DNA from: Diplosphaera chodatii
Lineage: Eukaryota > Chlorophyta > Trebouxiophyceae > Prasiolales > Stichococcaceae
Length of the DNA: 64,000 nucleotides
NCBI GenBank assembly: GCA_032358165.1
Contig: JAALGY010000031.1
Span: 868,001-932,000, forward strand
Direction of reading: 5' to 3'
Position numbers and translations under genes: made by a program. Shown piece after piece: positions 36,355 to 49,400 of this stretch (positions within the stretch are counted from its first letter, which is position 1; each line of letters begins with the position of its first letter). Under the pieces are notes generated by a model, which was not told the origin of the DNA, ran no database searches, and saw nothing but the letters and a program-made list of their open reading frames with translations.

Positions 36355-36820
36355 AGCTATCGTCTTGTGCATGCAGAAGCCATGATGATGGGATGCGGTT
36401 GCCAGCTGTGCTGGCGCATTTGGACGCAAGATATCATCATAGCATGCCCGAGGAGAGATGTGAAGCGCGTTGCAACATTCGGAGTGCATGCCAGCCGGAG
36501 TTGAGCTCACATGTTGTGTGCCCATGCGCGCGCTACAGGGGTGCTTGACCAATGTTCTGGTCTCGCTGGCCCCACCGCTCGGCTTAGCAGCGTTCTTATG
36601 GATGTTCGGTGGCACAAGCGTTGGCATTGGTGTGCTGTGTTATGACCATAGCTCACGTTACAGCAGGAAGTGTGGCACCAAAGTGTCATCACCAACTGGG
36701 CGGCAAACCAAACTCGCAGCGGCAGAAGCAGCGATGCATGTTGCGTGTCTGTCATGTGCCTAAACTACTCTAGGAGGCTGTAGATTGAGTTATATCAGGC
36801 GGAAGTGATCGCGATCAGTT
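36355..36820. other. Intergenic region upstream of the isomerase and downstream of CysRS
   Basis: Promoter and 5' UTR of the isomerase plus 3' UTR of the cysteinyl-tRNA synthetase, both on the minus strand. A plus-strand frame of 97 codons (36470-36763) with one hydrophobic stretch lies here but has no family resemblance, splice context or signal supporting it, so it is not called as a gene. Confidence 0.45.
36658..36662 (-). terminator. TGTAA polyadenylation signal of the CysRS gene
   Basis: TTACA on the plus strand (TGTAA on minus), about 160 bases downstream of the CysRS stop at 36821-36823. Confidence 0.4.
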
Positions 36821-39800
36821 TCACTCAGGAGTGCAGGACGCAGGGTCCTCAGCATCTGATGCTCTGAGCTGCTGCAGCTGCTGCTGCAGGCGGCTGATCT
36901 CAGCCTGCCGCTTGCTGCGCCACCGGTCGCCGTCCTCCTGCAGCAGGGGCAGCCGACGGTTGTGGCGTGTGCTGGACACGTGTGGTCATCACAAGTGCTT
37001 CACAGCAGCTGCAGCAGCTGGAAGGAGCGCAGCACCTGCTGCGCTCTCGCCAGCGGCGCCCGCGCCTTGCGCGCCTTGTCCACCGCCGCCCTGGCCTTCA
37101 CTGCCGCCTGCAGCAGCACCTGACAGTCAGCCTGGCGACACTGCTGGGTGCTGAGCCGGATGTGTGGTAGCACTGGTGCTAGGCGTGCAACAAGCGAGGC
37201 CAGGGCCATCGCCCGCCTGTAAACACGAGTCATGCACCTTCTGGCTCTCGGGCTGGGTGAAATCCACGCTGCCGTCAGCGCTGGCGGCTGGGTAGCCGTC
37301 GGCGTCGGACCACCCGTCACGGCTGAACTTGGCCGCCAACTCCTCCTGGACAGATGGCCGCGCTGCTATCGCCTCCAGCTTCTCCAGTTCCTGCAGTATG
37401 GTTGGCGGCAGACATCTTGCCATCTTTCGCCTCAGCCTGAAGCAGTTGCAGGGACCCACATGCCCTGCGCTCCGACCCACGGGCTTGTCAGGATGCACAG
37501 CTGGAGTCCAATGACCGCGGTGGGCTGACAGGCCAGATATGCAGTAGGTCGCACCGCTGTCTGCGCCTTCAGCTGCTTCTCTGCTTTCGTGGCGGCCGCC
37601 GCTGCCGCTGCCGCCTTCGCCTGCGCTCGCTCTGCCGCCAGCACAGCGGGATCCTCCTCCTGCATTGTGATGAGTTTGCTGCAGTCGGCAAAAGTGCGCA
37701 CTGACATGAGCTCAAGCAGCGCTGCGCAGTTGAAGCTTGGCAAAGCGCGTTGTCGACAAATAGGACGGTTGATGACCTTCCATGTGGAGGTGCCATCGGG
37801 CCGATCTTCCAGCCGCACCCCCAGCCCAGCAAGCGTGTCATCCCGTGCCCTGAAAAGCACCCAAGCACGATGGTCCAGGAGAGCCCTGTTATGCAACGCT
37901 ATGGTATGCACATCAAGGTCGGCGGTTGCCTGCCCCCCTCACTCCAGTCTGGCGGCCATGCAGCTGTTGGCGTCACCTGTCGCAGGCTGCGAGGATGTCC
38001 TGGAACGCTTCGGCAGGCGCCTGCTTGGCTCGTTGCCCCCGTGCCTCCTTACGAACCTGCAAATACGTGCACCCAATGGAAAATGCACGATGAATACAAT
38101 GAGATGGCATTGTCGTATGTGACCCCAAGTGACGGAGGTGCTTCTGTGGTGAGAGGCCTGGTCGCAAGAGCCTCACCGTTTCCCGGAAGTCTGCAAAGGC
38201 ATCCACGAAGGGGCGCCAGGCCTCGACGCCGGCGGTGCCGCTGCTGCTGCTGTCAACGTTGAAGGACGACAGCCGGTCGCTGGCTGCCGGCACCAGGCCG
38301 AGGACTGAGACGATGCGCAGCACATACTCCGCAGCCCGGCGCACCAGATCCGCCTGTGGCAGCAGCCCTGCAACAGCAAGCACGATGCCTCTGACATGGC
38401 TGTGCTGATCAATTTGATAGCTCGTGCCGCCGACGTGACAATGGCCAGCCCTGAGGTTGTAGCTTGCACGTCCTTGCACCATGGGCTGCTGTGCGGCGTC
38501 ACCTGAGCAGCAGGCTGCTTGCTCGCGAACCAACATGTGCGAATCCAGTGCCAACAGCACACCAGCAGCAAGTTTGCAAGGCGCCAGCCGTGTGTAAAGC
38601 GCACCATGGGGCGGGGTGCCGTGGGGCAGCGGCCGCTTGGCGAGGTACTTGTTGACGGCGGTGACCAGGTCGCTGAGCTGCATCAGGGCGCGCGCTGTGT
38701 CGATGTTGTCGCACAGCGCCGCGTGCACCCCCGCCTGCGCCGCCTGCAGCTGCCCGTTCAGCTCCACTTCCTCCGCCTGCAGGGTCAGGGTTTCAGGCTT
38801 CAAGGCCTGAGGCCGCCAGCGCTCTGCTCTCAGCAGCGTGCAGGGTGCTGATGAGCTGGGCCACTGCTGGTGCCCAGAAAACCAGTGGAGTGCCGCAGCG
38901 GGTCGGACATGCCCCCGATGCACGGCGGTGCGCTAGATGCCTCCCTGGTTACTGATGCGCTGGTACCAGCAGTGACAATAATGCAACTCGGGTGCGAGTT
39001 GGATGCAAGCTGCCCTCGAATGCTCCGCTACCCACACAAGTCGGAAGGGCAGGGCGCGGCTCTGCAGCATCTCGAGGCTTGAGATGCGCGTCACCTGCCA
39101 GCGGGTGGAGTGCCACCGGCGGCTGCCTTCTGCCGCGGTGCAGGCACGCTGGGCAACCAGGCCGTCCGTCTCCCGCAGCGTCGACACCACATTGCCGAAA
39201 AAGTTACGCAGCTCCTTTTCTCGCGAGACCATGGCCTCCTGCGGCAGTTCAAGTATGCACAGTCTGATGCTGGCTTGGGCTGTCCCTGCAGTAAAAACGC
39301 GCACATAGAGATGCATTGTGGTTCCAGCAAGGACAGAAAGGATGCAGGAACAGAGCACATGGGGCACCTTGGCCTGCTCGCCAAAGGTCATGGGCGCGTT
39401 CCAGGGCTGCAGGCACATCATCAGCCGCAGCTGTCGCGCCGAGAAGCTGCCCAAAGCTTCCCTGCATGTGGCACGCAAGCAGGTCATCAGGAAGGCACAG
39501 ACGAGCGGGAGCAGCAGCAAGCATCGCATTGCAGGGTTGAGATGTCGGCAGCTGGCCACAACAGGCACAGGCACGCACCGGATCGTGATGAAGTTTTTGA
39601 GGGACTTCGACATCTTCAGCCCCTCGATGTGCAGGTGGCCCAGATGCAGGAAGTAGTTCACCCACTGATTGCAGTCGCAGCCTCCGTTCTGCTCCCCATG
39701 GTAGAATGCCTCTGCCTGCACGAAGATCAGGTCGCACATGCCGATGTAAGGAGTCCGCTACACCCTTGCTCCGGTGAATTGTTGTGTTGTTGTGCCATGC

Positions 39801-42119
39801 GTGGGCTCGCCTCCAGGGGCAAGTGCAAACATTGCACGTGGTGCTGCCGCAGTGCGCTGTCACAGCTGGAATGCTGCAGCACCTGCGCAATCTCGTTGTC
39901 GTGATGCGGGAAGCGCAGGTCGACCCCGCCCGTGTGGATGTCAATGCGGCTGCCGATCAGCTGACTGGCCATTGCTGAGCACTCGATGTGCCATCCTACA
40001 GGCAGCACACCGCAGCACGGTGAGCAAACATCTATGTCCATCCTACTACACAGCTTTGAACTGTGTACACTGATATAAGTTCACCATAGGGCATGGCCAA
40101 GCAATGCAGCAACAGTGGCCATTGGCCTTGTCGTCTCCCTGTCTGCCACGATGGCAGCATGGCTCAGTTGCGCAGCGATGCTTGCCTGGACGGCCCCGGC
40201 CCCAGGGGGAGGGCCATGTGGGCTCGCCCGGCTTGGAGGCCTTCCACAGCGCAAAGTCGCGCGGGTTGCGCTTCTCGCTCGTGGCAAAGTCCGCCTCGCC
40301 ATCGGCTGCCAGCTCGTCTGCCGCCTTTGCAGATGATGGGCTGAGCTTGCGGTACTGGTGCCCTGCCGCCCTGCCATGCCACGATCAGCATTTGAACACC
40401 GTGCATGTCCAAAAATAATGCAATATCGAGACTGGACTGCATACCGGTCAAGGTTCCTTGGGAGAAGGACCCGCATGAAACACATCAGCCAAAGTGCTGT
40501 GCACTTCTGATCCTGTGCTGCAACCTCCCAGCCTGCACAGTGAGCGTACTCGAAGGCGCAGGTGTCGAAGTACACGCTGCCGTTTGCCTCGTAAGCCAGC
40601 CCCTTCTCGATGATGGTGCTGATGTACGCCACAATCTCCGGCACATACTCGCTGACGCGCGGCATCGCTGTTGGCCGCCGCACACCTGCACATGTACTCT
40701 GCTCTTATCAGCAACGCTGCAGGGCTCAAGGTCGTCACATGTGGCAGAGTTGTTCCCCGCACTGCTTGGGAGAGGCACAGCGTAGCTGCCAGATGCACAT
40801 CGCTGCGATGGCCCGTCAGAACCACTGGCATCATCGCCGCGGTGCCCACCGAGGTCGTCCATGTCGCGCATGAACTTGGCCTCGTAGCGCCGCGCGTGCT
40901 GCTGGAACACCGCGTGATCGGTGATGTCCACGTCGCCGCCTGCCGAGTCCAGCGCCTCTGCCAGGACGTCGCTGCACGACGTGATCAGCGCGGCCGCAGC
41001 CGCCTGGCCCTGTGCGCCTGCAGTCGCAGTGGCACACCGTGCCTCAGAGATTTACACTCATGTCGCGAGCACCCTGCACCTCTACGTTTGCAGCGTGCTG
41101 ATCCCGCATTGTGCCATGCACGCCTGCGGGCACGCTGCTCCTACACCTGTCTGCCGCTCCTGGGCCAGCTGCTGCTGCTGGTCCTGCGTGCGCTTGATGG
41201 CCGTCTGCGCCAGGGACAAGCGGCTGCGCACATCCTCTGCCGCCTTCTGCTGGGTGGCCTGCGCAATGGCAAACCTCCACTTCACAAGGGCCGGACGCTT
41301 TGCCGACAGCATCAATAGATTTGTGACGACATGGAGCAGAAACAGGATGTTCTGGCAGCTGGTGACGTACGGAGTCTGGCTGCTTGGCTGCCTTTGCCAC
41401 TGCTGTTTGCACATCCTGCTCGAGCTGCTGCGCTAGTTGCTGCTGCCGCTGCAGGGCATCCTGAAGCGCCCTTTCGACCCGATCCCGCACCTGTTGTGCA
41501 CCACATAAGCTCGAAGGACAAAGCACCGGACAGGTACAGGTGCTGCATATGCCTGCACCGCTTCTGTTTGTGAGCACTTCATCGATCACAACCAGCTCCG
41601 CTGCAGGTCACCTCATCCGGCTGTGGGCTGCTGTCCCTGAAGCGCTGCAGGTGGTGTGCGCGGCGCGCCTTGACGATGATCTTGTCATCAACGTCCGTCA
41701 CATTCATCACAAAGTGGATGTTGTACCCAAAGTAGTCTTCCAGTACTCGCCGGATGACATCCGAGGTCAGGTAGTTGCGGGCATGGCCCATGTGCGAGAC
41801 CTGCGTGCATGCAGCCTCATCAGCGCCACGAGAATGACACTACGACATGCACATGACCTCCATCTGCTAATTGGAAGTGCAGCGCCCTGACGACCTCGAG
41901 GAAGCGACAATCGCCGCCAGTTGACACTGTCGGCAACGCACATCCTACCTCATATACCGTCGGGCCGCACGTATACCAGCTGATCTGTCTGCTATTCTGC
42001 CCTGCTGCCGGGACGAAAGGCACCACACGGTTTTGGTAGCTGTTGAACAGGTGCAGCTGCGGCTGCGCTGAGCCGTCACCATCATGAGGCAGCTTCCACT
42101 CCCAGCGGGGTGCGCTCAT
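36821..42119 (-). CDS. Cysteinyl-tRNA synthetase, eukaryotic cytosolic type
   Basis: Class I synthetase charging tRNA-Cys. The start at 42119 gives [27 protein letters not shown] (a zinc-ligand Cys) joins [20 protein letters not shown], the HIGH-type signature, at about 41606-41801. Gln/Ala-rich helical exons follow (about 41210-41480) where cytosolic eukaryotic CysRS has its own insertion. Then [20 protein letters not shown] (about 40600-40670), [14 protein letters not shown] with FPHHDNE (about 39886-40200), and [15 protein letters not shown], the KMSKS signature (about 39580-39720). C-terminal exons include about 38160-38360 (FADFRETVR), about 37973-38055, about 37785-37860 ([14 protein letters not shown]), about 37210-37440 ([14 protein letters not shown]) and 36821-36965, ending SCTPE then stop at 36821-36823. 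There is no obvious transit peptide, so a cytosolic role is most likely. The tail contains an Ala-rich run (about 37590-37620). Confidence 0.93.
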
Positions 42120-42646
42120 CGCGCGCTACCACGGCCACACTGCTTGCATACACTGTGACCTGTGTTCTTTGCGAAGGTGTCTGTGCTGTACTTTGCAACG
42201 CACGTCCTGGATCGGCAATTGGGTTCAGGCTTCGACTTGCGGTGCAAACACCCGTACTGCTGACCGCGTGTTCAGCGACATTCAACCTACGCAGACTTGC
42301 GCGCAAACATGGTTGCGACACCCAGTGGCCGATCTTCCGATCTGTGCGTCTGCGTCCTCGTTCGTCTGCTTCCTGCAGCTCCCGCCAGATACCCTGGCTG
42401 TGGCTGCCGCTATGCCTGCCTTAGATGTGCTGGCAAGTGGCAATGGCAGCATGACTCACAACTTTTGAATGGCAGGTACCAGTGCAATCGACCATATCAG
42501 CTTTGCATTGCTCAGCAAGTGTCATGTCGATTGTGATGAGCCACAGGCCTGCCTGCGCTCCTACTTCCTGCGTTTGCCATAGATTGGCTCTACACGTTGA
42601 TAGTACTGCTGATCTCCTTGCTGCCAGCTGGATGCGTAGACAGCCT
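42120..42646. other. Intergenic region between CysRS and the kinase gene
   Basis: About 530 bases that should hold the CysRS promoter and the kinase 3' UTR. The kinase may have one more exon here if GTGCAAG at its proposed last codons is used as a donor. No convincing exon, TGTAA on the minus strand or promoter element was found. Confidence 0.4.
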
Positions 42647-45600
42647 TCAGGACACTTGCACTGCCGATGCCACAACGTTCTTCTGCTTCTGGAAGTAGTG
42701 GTGCATGCGCGTGCGGATGCCGCCCTTGGCGCGGTCCCCAGATGCCCCATCCTCCGGCTGCAGGAAGTCGCCATCATAAACCAGCGGGCCCTGTAGTCGC
42801 GCAGCCCTTCTTAGTAGTTAACGCTACTAAGAATGTGAAAGCATGCAAACCCTCCCGGTGGGGTGCTTGGCAATCTCACTGATGGTGCGCTTCAACGTTG
42901 CATCAGTGCAGAACTGCAACCAGCAAAACCCTGCCGGGTGCGTTACCTTGCCGGGCACATGCACAGCAGCGGGCACCGCCTGCAGCAGGCTGTGGAAGGA
43001 GACGTCGGCTGAGGAGCCTGCCTTTGCTGACGGCTCCGGCGCTGCCGACACCTGATGCCAGAGCGCAAAGCAGTCAGCCAGGGGATATAGCCCTCGGTGC
43101 AACCAGAGGAAGGCAGATGCAACATGCCCTGCAGCATCATCGGAGTCTGGGTATAGCATTTCGGAACGAATCACCAGGTGGTCAAGTGATGCCTCATGGC
43201 GCCCTGCTGCATCCAGCTGCTTAAACTGCGACGACAGGCCGCCCTGCATCACTGCAATGGACTGGCTGCGGCGTGCTGCGTCCGCCTTGTGGCTCTGCAG
43301 GGTTGCAATGTATCACAGCACGCTTGCCTGGCGGTGCAGAAAGGCTGCGTGCAGCTCGAAACGGCCGAAATGAGTGCGGTGCACAGTCGTGCCCGATGTC
43401 TTGAACAGAAGCACCGCACTCACCGCTGGACGCTTCTGCTCGCTGCCGTGACTGTGGGCTGCCTTGGCCTCGGTTGGGATGGCAGGCAGCTTGGTGTTCC
43501 TCAGGCTCTCCACTGCCGGCACATGCCCGCTCTCCCGCAAGTGTTTGCGCTGGTGGAACACCAGCCCTGCAGCGAGCACATGCCTTTTTGAACTTGAGCT
43601 GGTGCTTGACTGACATCACTGCACAAGCCCACATGGCACCTGAGAATGCGAGCGGTGCAGCCTGATGCAAACGATAACTATCAGCACGGTGGGCTGGCTG
43701 ATGCACATCTGGCTCACAAGGGTGCTCGAGGAGTGCTGCCGCTGTTGGCCGTAGGTGCGGCCGCTTCTCCAGTGCCTGGCGCACGAAGTCTGCCCACAGC
43801 TGCATTTACGCCACAAAGATGTTTATGCAGATTGTGAGCACCCATGTTCACATGATACCCGCGGCTGCACTATGTGCATAGTGGCGACGACGAGGATGTG
43901 CACTAAGTTTGTCTGGCTCTAGTGCCGGGCAGGCAGCAAGCCTGGACATCTGGTACCCACCGGTGAGTGCCGTGTGGGGAAGGGGATCTTGGTGCAGGTC
44001 AGGATCATGTTGACGGTGTGCGCCTCGTCGTCCACCTCGAAGGGCGGCTTGCCCACCAGCAGCTCAAAGGCCAGGATGCCCACCGCCCACACATCCACCT
44101 GTGCGTGCAAGGAAGCATTCTGGCTGCTGTAATGGGCGCCAGTTTGGTCAGAGGCCTCCTCGTTGCTCGCCACAGAATGCAGCACTTTCTCAGGCTCAAG
44201 CGGTAGGCGATCGAGTGGCCATGAAGGCTACCTTCTCGTCGTAGGGCCTGATGCCGCGCTCCCGTAGCTGCTCGCGAGATACCTCCGGCGCCTCCTGCAA
44301 GTCTGCTGTGGGGTTGGCCAACACCTGCGACACACTCCGGTATCAGCAGACTGCAGCCGTTGGCACATGGCAGTGGGCAATATAAACAAATAACAGCGGT
44401 CTCGGCAGGTATTGGAATGACACAGGCACATGCTGCCACAACTTCCACGAGCCCCAGCTTTTGGCATGCAACTGACCCCACCTCTGGCGCCATGTAGTCA
44501 AGGGTGCCAGAGCGGGTGAACGGCAGCTCCTCTGCCGCGACGATGGCCAGGCCCAGGTCACCCAGCTTCAGCTGCCGCTTGCGGGTGAGGAACAGGTTCT
44601 CCGGCTTGATGTCACGGTGCACTATCCTGTCGACGTGCAAGCGCACCAGCACCTGCAGCAATGGCGCCACCACCTGCACGACAGCACTTTGGATTAGCTC
44701 CGCATGGCCATGACCACTGACCATGTGCCACAGTAGGCGAAGCAGCCTGGCATGCGTGTTGGTGTCCCTAGCCCAGCATGGACCATCTTTGTTCCATTAT
44801 CTCAGTGCTGTTATATTGCTCGTGGGAGACACTTTGCCGATGATGTAGTACCTGGATGGCCACCCAGTGCTCATCCAGCACGCCACCGTGCACCAGCATC
44901 GTCTTGAAGAGGTCGCCAGCGGTGCAGTGCTCCATCACCAGGCTGACATGTCGCTCGTCCTCAAAGGTGCCATACAGCTGCACCACACCTGCAGCGTCAG
45001 CCCACCCTGTCACTCACAAATTTGACACTTTCGGCACATACATAATGGCAACCTTCCTCTAGACATGTTTGCTTGAGGAGCCAAACCATGGCTGTGCGCA
45101 GGTTCTTCCAAATTGCCCACAGCTTATGGTATTTCGTTCAAAGCAGTCAAGTGGTGCCATGGGGCAAGAGTCATGTGCTGTTCGCAGAACAAACGGCTGA
45201 ATGCCTTGCCTTCGCTGCCTTGAAGCTGCCGCATGAGGCGGATTTCGCGCTGCAGCCGCTGCTCATGCTTCGCTTTCATCTTTGCCCGCTCGTAGATCTT
45301 GATGATCATCGTCTCCTGTGTCTCCAGGCATTGCGCCTTGTACACAGTGGAAATGCTGCAGAGTGGTACACCAAGTCGGTAAGTGTGCAGCAAGCCACTT
45401 ATGACACTGACACAAACAGTTGATGCATTGCCAGAAAGGCGAACAACCAGACGCGCCACCGACCTTCCTCTGTAGAGCTCAACTCGCGAGGAAAACTGAG
45501 ACAGGCTGGTGAACTCTATCTGTGGCCGCCGCTGCTGCCTCGACTGCTGCGACTGCTGCGGCGCGGCTGAGATGACACTGCGCGGTGGCAGCGGCGCTCC

Positions 45601-46074
45601 CACGCCCAGGTCGAAGCTGTCCGACCGCTCGACGCCCAGCGTCGTCTGCAGCGCTGGCGGAGCCTCCACCTTGCTGCAGCATACTCTGCAATCGTCACGC
45701 GGTATGCGTAGAACGATCCGCAAAGCAGGTGTCTGCTGACAACAATGTGAGCGCCCACCCAAGTCCGCTCTTTGCTCCGATACCCTGCTCTACACTGTGC
45801 TCGTGGATGTATTCCAAAGTGAATTGTGTTTTGAGAGCGATAACAATGCATCGGGCGGCACACGCACGGGTAGCCACGCGATATTGGACGAACCAAACAC
45901 CCGGACTTGCCTGGGCAGGCCGGCGGTGTCGAGACTGGCCTTCCGACCATGACTGGGATAGTGTGCGCTCTGCACACGTGCCGCTGCGATCAGAAAATTG
46001 CTGCTGTTGGAGGTCGCTGAAGGCTCGACCTCCACTGTTCCCTGCTTACTCTTGATGCGGGAAAAGATCCCCAT
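42647..46074 (-). CDS. Aurora-like serine/threonine kinase with unrecognised C-terminal extension
   Basis: The chosen start at 46074 gives MGIFSRIKSKQG; the N-terminal part is Ser/Gln-rich. The kinase domain is assembled from exons at about 45220-45360 (STVYKAQCLETQETMIIKI, with the ATP-binding Lys), about 44850-44990 (LYGTFEDERHVSLVMEH), about 44485-44680 (HRDIKPENLFL, then KLGDLGLAI and GTLDYMAPEV), about 43972-44100 (VDVWAVGILAFELLVGKPPF) and about 43725-43803. HRD and APE are intact; the DFG motif reads DLG, and the glycine-rich loop is degenerate (YRGR then ISTVYKA). Later exons about 43420-43560, about 43045-43290 (QGGLSSQFKQLDAAG, FLWLHRGLYPLADC), about 42885-42950 and 42647-42790 (DGDFLQPEDGASGD, RMHHYFQKQKNV) follow in phase but match no family I recognise. 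The last base pairs may instead be a donor, so the 3' end is provisional. Best family match is aurora-like; the algal kinase CALK is a possible relative. A separate gene for the tail cannot be excluded. Confidence 0.72.
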
Positions 46075-46468
46075 GTGGAGTGTTGATTGAGGTCGCACTG
46101 TTCGAGAGTATATAACGAACTTTCTGCCACAGTCTGACGCGCGTTGGTCCGATTGCTGCAAAGACCATGCTTTGAGCAGTCGGGCATGGTCAAAACCCTG
46201 GGCATTACCCAAGTGACTGCTGTGTGCACCCTTCAGCACAACCCTGAACAGTTCAGACCTATGATTTACACATGAAAGTAGCTTCAGGGCATACAACGGA
46301 CTGCTGACGCTCAAACACACACTGCTGGCGGGGTTCATCATATCAGCAAACCACGTGCAACTGGTCACACTACTGCAGCTTCGGCAGTGCTCGGGCATGC
46401 GCGCATGCTAACTGGCTGACAAAAGTCCTGATGCCCACTCCTCCCGCTAGCTCTTTGTTGCCCAAGTG
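46075..46468. other. Intergenic region between the kinase and MOR1 genes
   Basis: About 390 bases holding the MOR1 3' UTR and the kinase promoter, both on the minus strand. A TGTAA on the minus strand lies at 46266-46270. No coding exon is supported. Confidence 0.45.
46266..46270 (-). terminator. TGTAA polyadenylation signal of MOR1
   Basis: TTACA on the plus strand (TGTAA on minus), about 200 bases downstream of the MOR1 stop at 46469-46471. Confidence 0.4.
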
Positions 46469-49400
46469 TCATGAACTCTGGCCGTAGGGCTTGAAGGTCA
46501 GAGGAACGCCCTCGCGTGTGGTGATGCCCGACGGTGCATGCTGGGGCTGCGGCGGCAGCCGGTTCAAGCGCTCCCTGCGTATGATATACAACATATGTTA
46601 TGGCAGTCAGACTGTGACGTGCTAGGTGGCCGTGGAACATCAGTGGCATCCAACAGAAGCAGGTATCAGGTGTGTTCAGGGACTGCATGTCGCAATATAT
46701 AGCAGCGCCAGTGTGGCCAGGTGGGTGGCAGCAAGCGCACTTGAGCACGTCTACGCTGTTGGGCTTGTTGGAGACGCCGGGCTGCTCGCCATTCGCGTCA
46801 GTCGCAAACGCCATCTTGGCGCTTGGCGGCTGCTGCGGCGTGCGGTACGCCTCCTCGCCTGCGGTACCCTGCCGCTCGGCGACCTGCCTCAGCTCCTGTG
46901 AGGCAACTCAAGAATTCAGTGCTGGCAGTAACCGTCTGCAGCCACGGGAGAAAAGGGTAGCCCCGACAGCTCAGGTGGAATGGACAGGTGCATGCTGTCA
47001 AGTGACATGCCAGAAAGGAGCCTGACTCTGTGGTCATGTCATCGATCCCACACACTAGTGAGCCCTTTACTTTTGTTATCTGCTCATAGCCGTATAGTTT
47101 GAACCACAAGTCTACCTCGTAGAAGTAGGTACGCAGACGCTCGTTGGCGCCCGCCAGGAAGGGCTGCAGGTCCACGCCAGGGTTGCGCTGCAGGAACTCG
47201 TGCAGCGCTTCCATGCCCTGCCAGAGGGACACCCAATTGGTCAAACCCCAGCAGCCGTGCACTGAACTGGCCACAGTGTTGCATATATAGAGGTGCGGTG
47301 ATGATCCAAAAGCGTGCAGGGCAGCAGCAGCTGCGCTGAGCCGATGCAGGTTGCACGCATGACAGCTGTCAACGACTATGCACCTGTGTCCCTGCGGGCC
47401 GCTGCCCCAGCTGGTCCAGGGCCGCCACCAGATATCGCTTCAGCTCCTGCAGGCGACGCATGCAACGACTCAATCCAGAGCACAGGGTCAGCGGCTCTGT
47501 CAAGCTTCAGGGTCACTTTCCTATGCAGGCCTGGGGTATCCTCGCTCGAGCCCCTTGACACCTTGACAACATGATCCACAATGCGCAGGATGCACACCTG
47601 CTCGACGGGAGACTGGGCGCTGCCGGGTGTGCCACTGCGCAGCTGGCTGCCGCTTCCAGCCGGCGTCGTCGCCCCACCATGCTGCTGCTGCTGCTGCCCG
47701 TTTGCTGCATGCGGGGTGCCGGCTGCAAGTGCGACCTGTCCGGCATCGCCGGAGATGCTCTGCACGCGGCGTGCGATGCGCGGCGGCAGCGGCCCTGATA
47801 TCAATCCAGCCTGCAAGCATGCTCAGTCATGGTATGAGAACGACACAGGCAAAGTCGGCCGCCCGTCAAGCAGCGAGCCCAATGTACAGAAGGACTGCCA
47901 CAGCATTCGGCCAAATTGACAGTACAGCTTTGCAGGCAGAGACTGGCCATTGGAATAGGCACCTGGTGCAGCGTGAGCAGGTTGAGGTCGATGTAGGCGC
48001 GGATGATGGGCAGCGGCTCCTCCTCCGAGATCGCCGTCATGTCCTCCAGGATCGCCATGCCCTGCGCGCGCACACGCAGCAAGCTTGCACGACACATAGC
48101 CACAGGGGCAATGGCAGCATGCGCCCGTGCCCCTCCTTCGACTGGGTGCACCATGCTCAGAAGGACTGTGCTCTTCCTCCATGTAACAGACTTTCACAAT
48201 GGCTGGGTGCATGCATTGCACTGCCTGTGCTCCCCCTGGTAGGATGTTGCTTCTGCGCTTGGTCGGGCTCCTACCTTCTTCTTGCAGAGCTCGTGCAACA
48301 GGGTCTTGACCATGCGCAGTGGCTTGTCGTCAGAGGTGCTACGGCGCCGGATCTCGGTGAGGCCCAGCTGCCGGAAGAACTCGTCCACCGCCATCAGGAC
48401 CATCGAGCACTCGATCTCCTACCCGCCAGTCCACAGTCCGTTACAAGAGGCGTGCTAGCACGAAATTGCAAATATATGTTGGTCTGTACTGTTGCTGCCC
48501 ACTTTGACAGTACCAGGACGAGGTTGATCCGCTGGCGGCTTGATTGCATACATGTGCTTCATCAAGCAGCTCACCTGCAGGTCGTCCGACAGCGCCTTGC
48601 TGATCTTGATGAGGCACTTGACGGCCAGGTCGAAGAACTTGGCGGCCTCCGCCGGCTTGTGACGCAGCTCCGGCGGCGGCTCCCGTGTCAGCAGCAGCAG
48701 CGCGGTGAAGGCGTACGTCCGGTTGCTGTTCTCCAGCGTCTTCAGCATCAGCACGTTCAGCGCCTGCACGCACATGGACATCACACAATCGGCCTATGCA
48801 CACTCCTGCTGGTGCACCATTGTTTTGGATGTACATGCTTGCAACAGTGCGCCGCTCCTTCCCGGCCAGACAGCTGTATCCTGCCTCCGTCTCCAATGCA
48901 CAGGAGCAGTTATGCTGGTGTTGAGGGCATTATTGCGGCGTTATTGCATCGGCGCGCCTTCATGAGGTTGCCGCCCTCCTGGATCTCCAGCACCCGGCCG
49001 TCGATGAGGGTGAGCAGCATGGCGGACACGAAGTCGCGCAGGGTGTCGGACGCGACGGAGTGCGCCAGCAGCGGCACGCTGAACAGCCGCATCAGCAGGC
49101 TGACCGTGTACTTGCACTTGCGGTGCGACGGCGGCCGGCGCGTGTGCTCCCACGTCACAAACGCCTCCGTGAACATCTGCTCGAGTGCAAGCAGATGACG
49201 TTTCAGTATGCACAGGTAGTGTTTTGCCAGGTCCAGTGATGAGAGTACAACAGCAATATGTACAGGATTGCTCAGTGTGCTGTGTGAACAGAGCCTGTGC
49301 CAATTCCAGACAGTGTATGGCTGCAGGTGGCAGCCGTTGCAGCAGGGGCATGTGCATTCAATGGGCGCACCGCACGCAGGCGGCGGGACAGCGTGGCGAC

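Noticed and set aside
36470..36763. Plus-strand frame of 97 codons with a hydrophobic stretch
   Set aside because: It lies in the 5' region of the isomerase and the 3' UTR of CysRS, with no family similarity, promoter or splice evidence.
47627..49198. Plus-strand open frame of 523 codons
   Set aside because: It is antisense to well-supported MOR1 exons; long empty frames opposite GC-rich exons are expected, and its Cys/His/Gln/Arg-rich translation matches no family.
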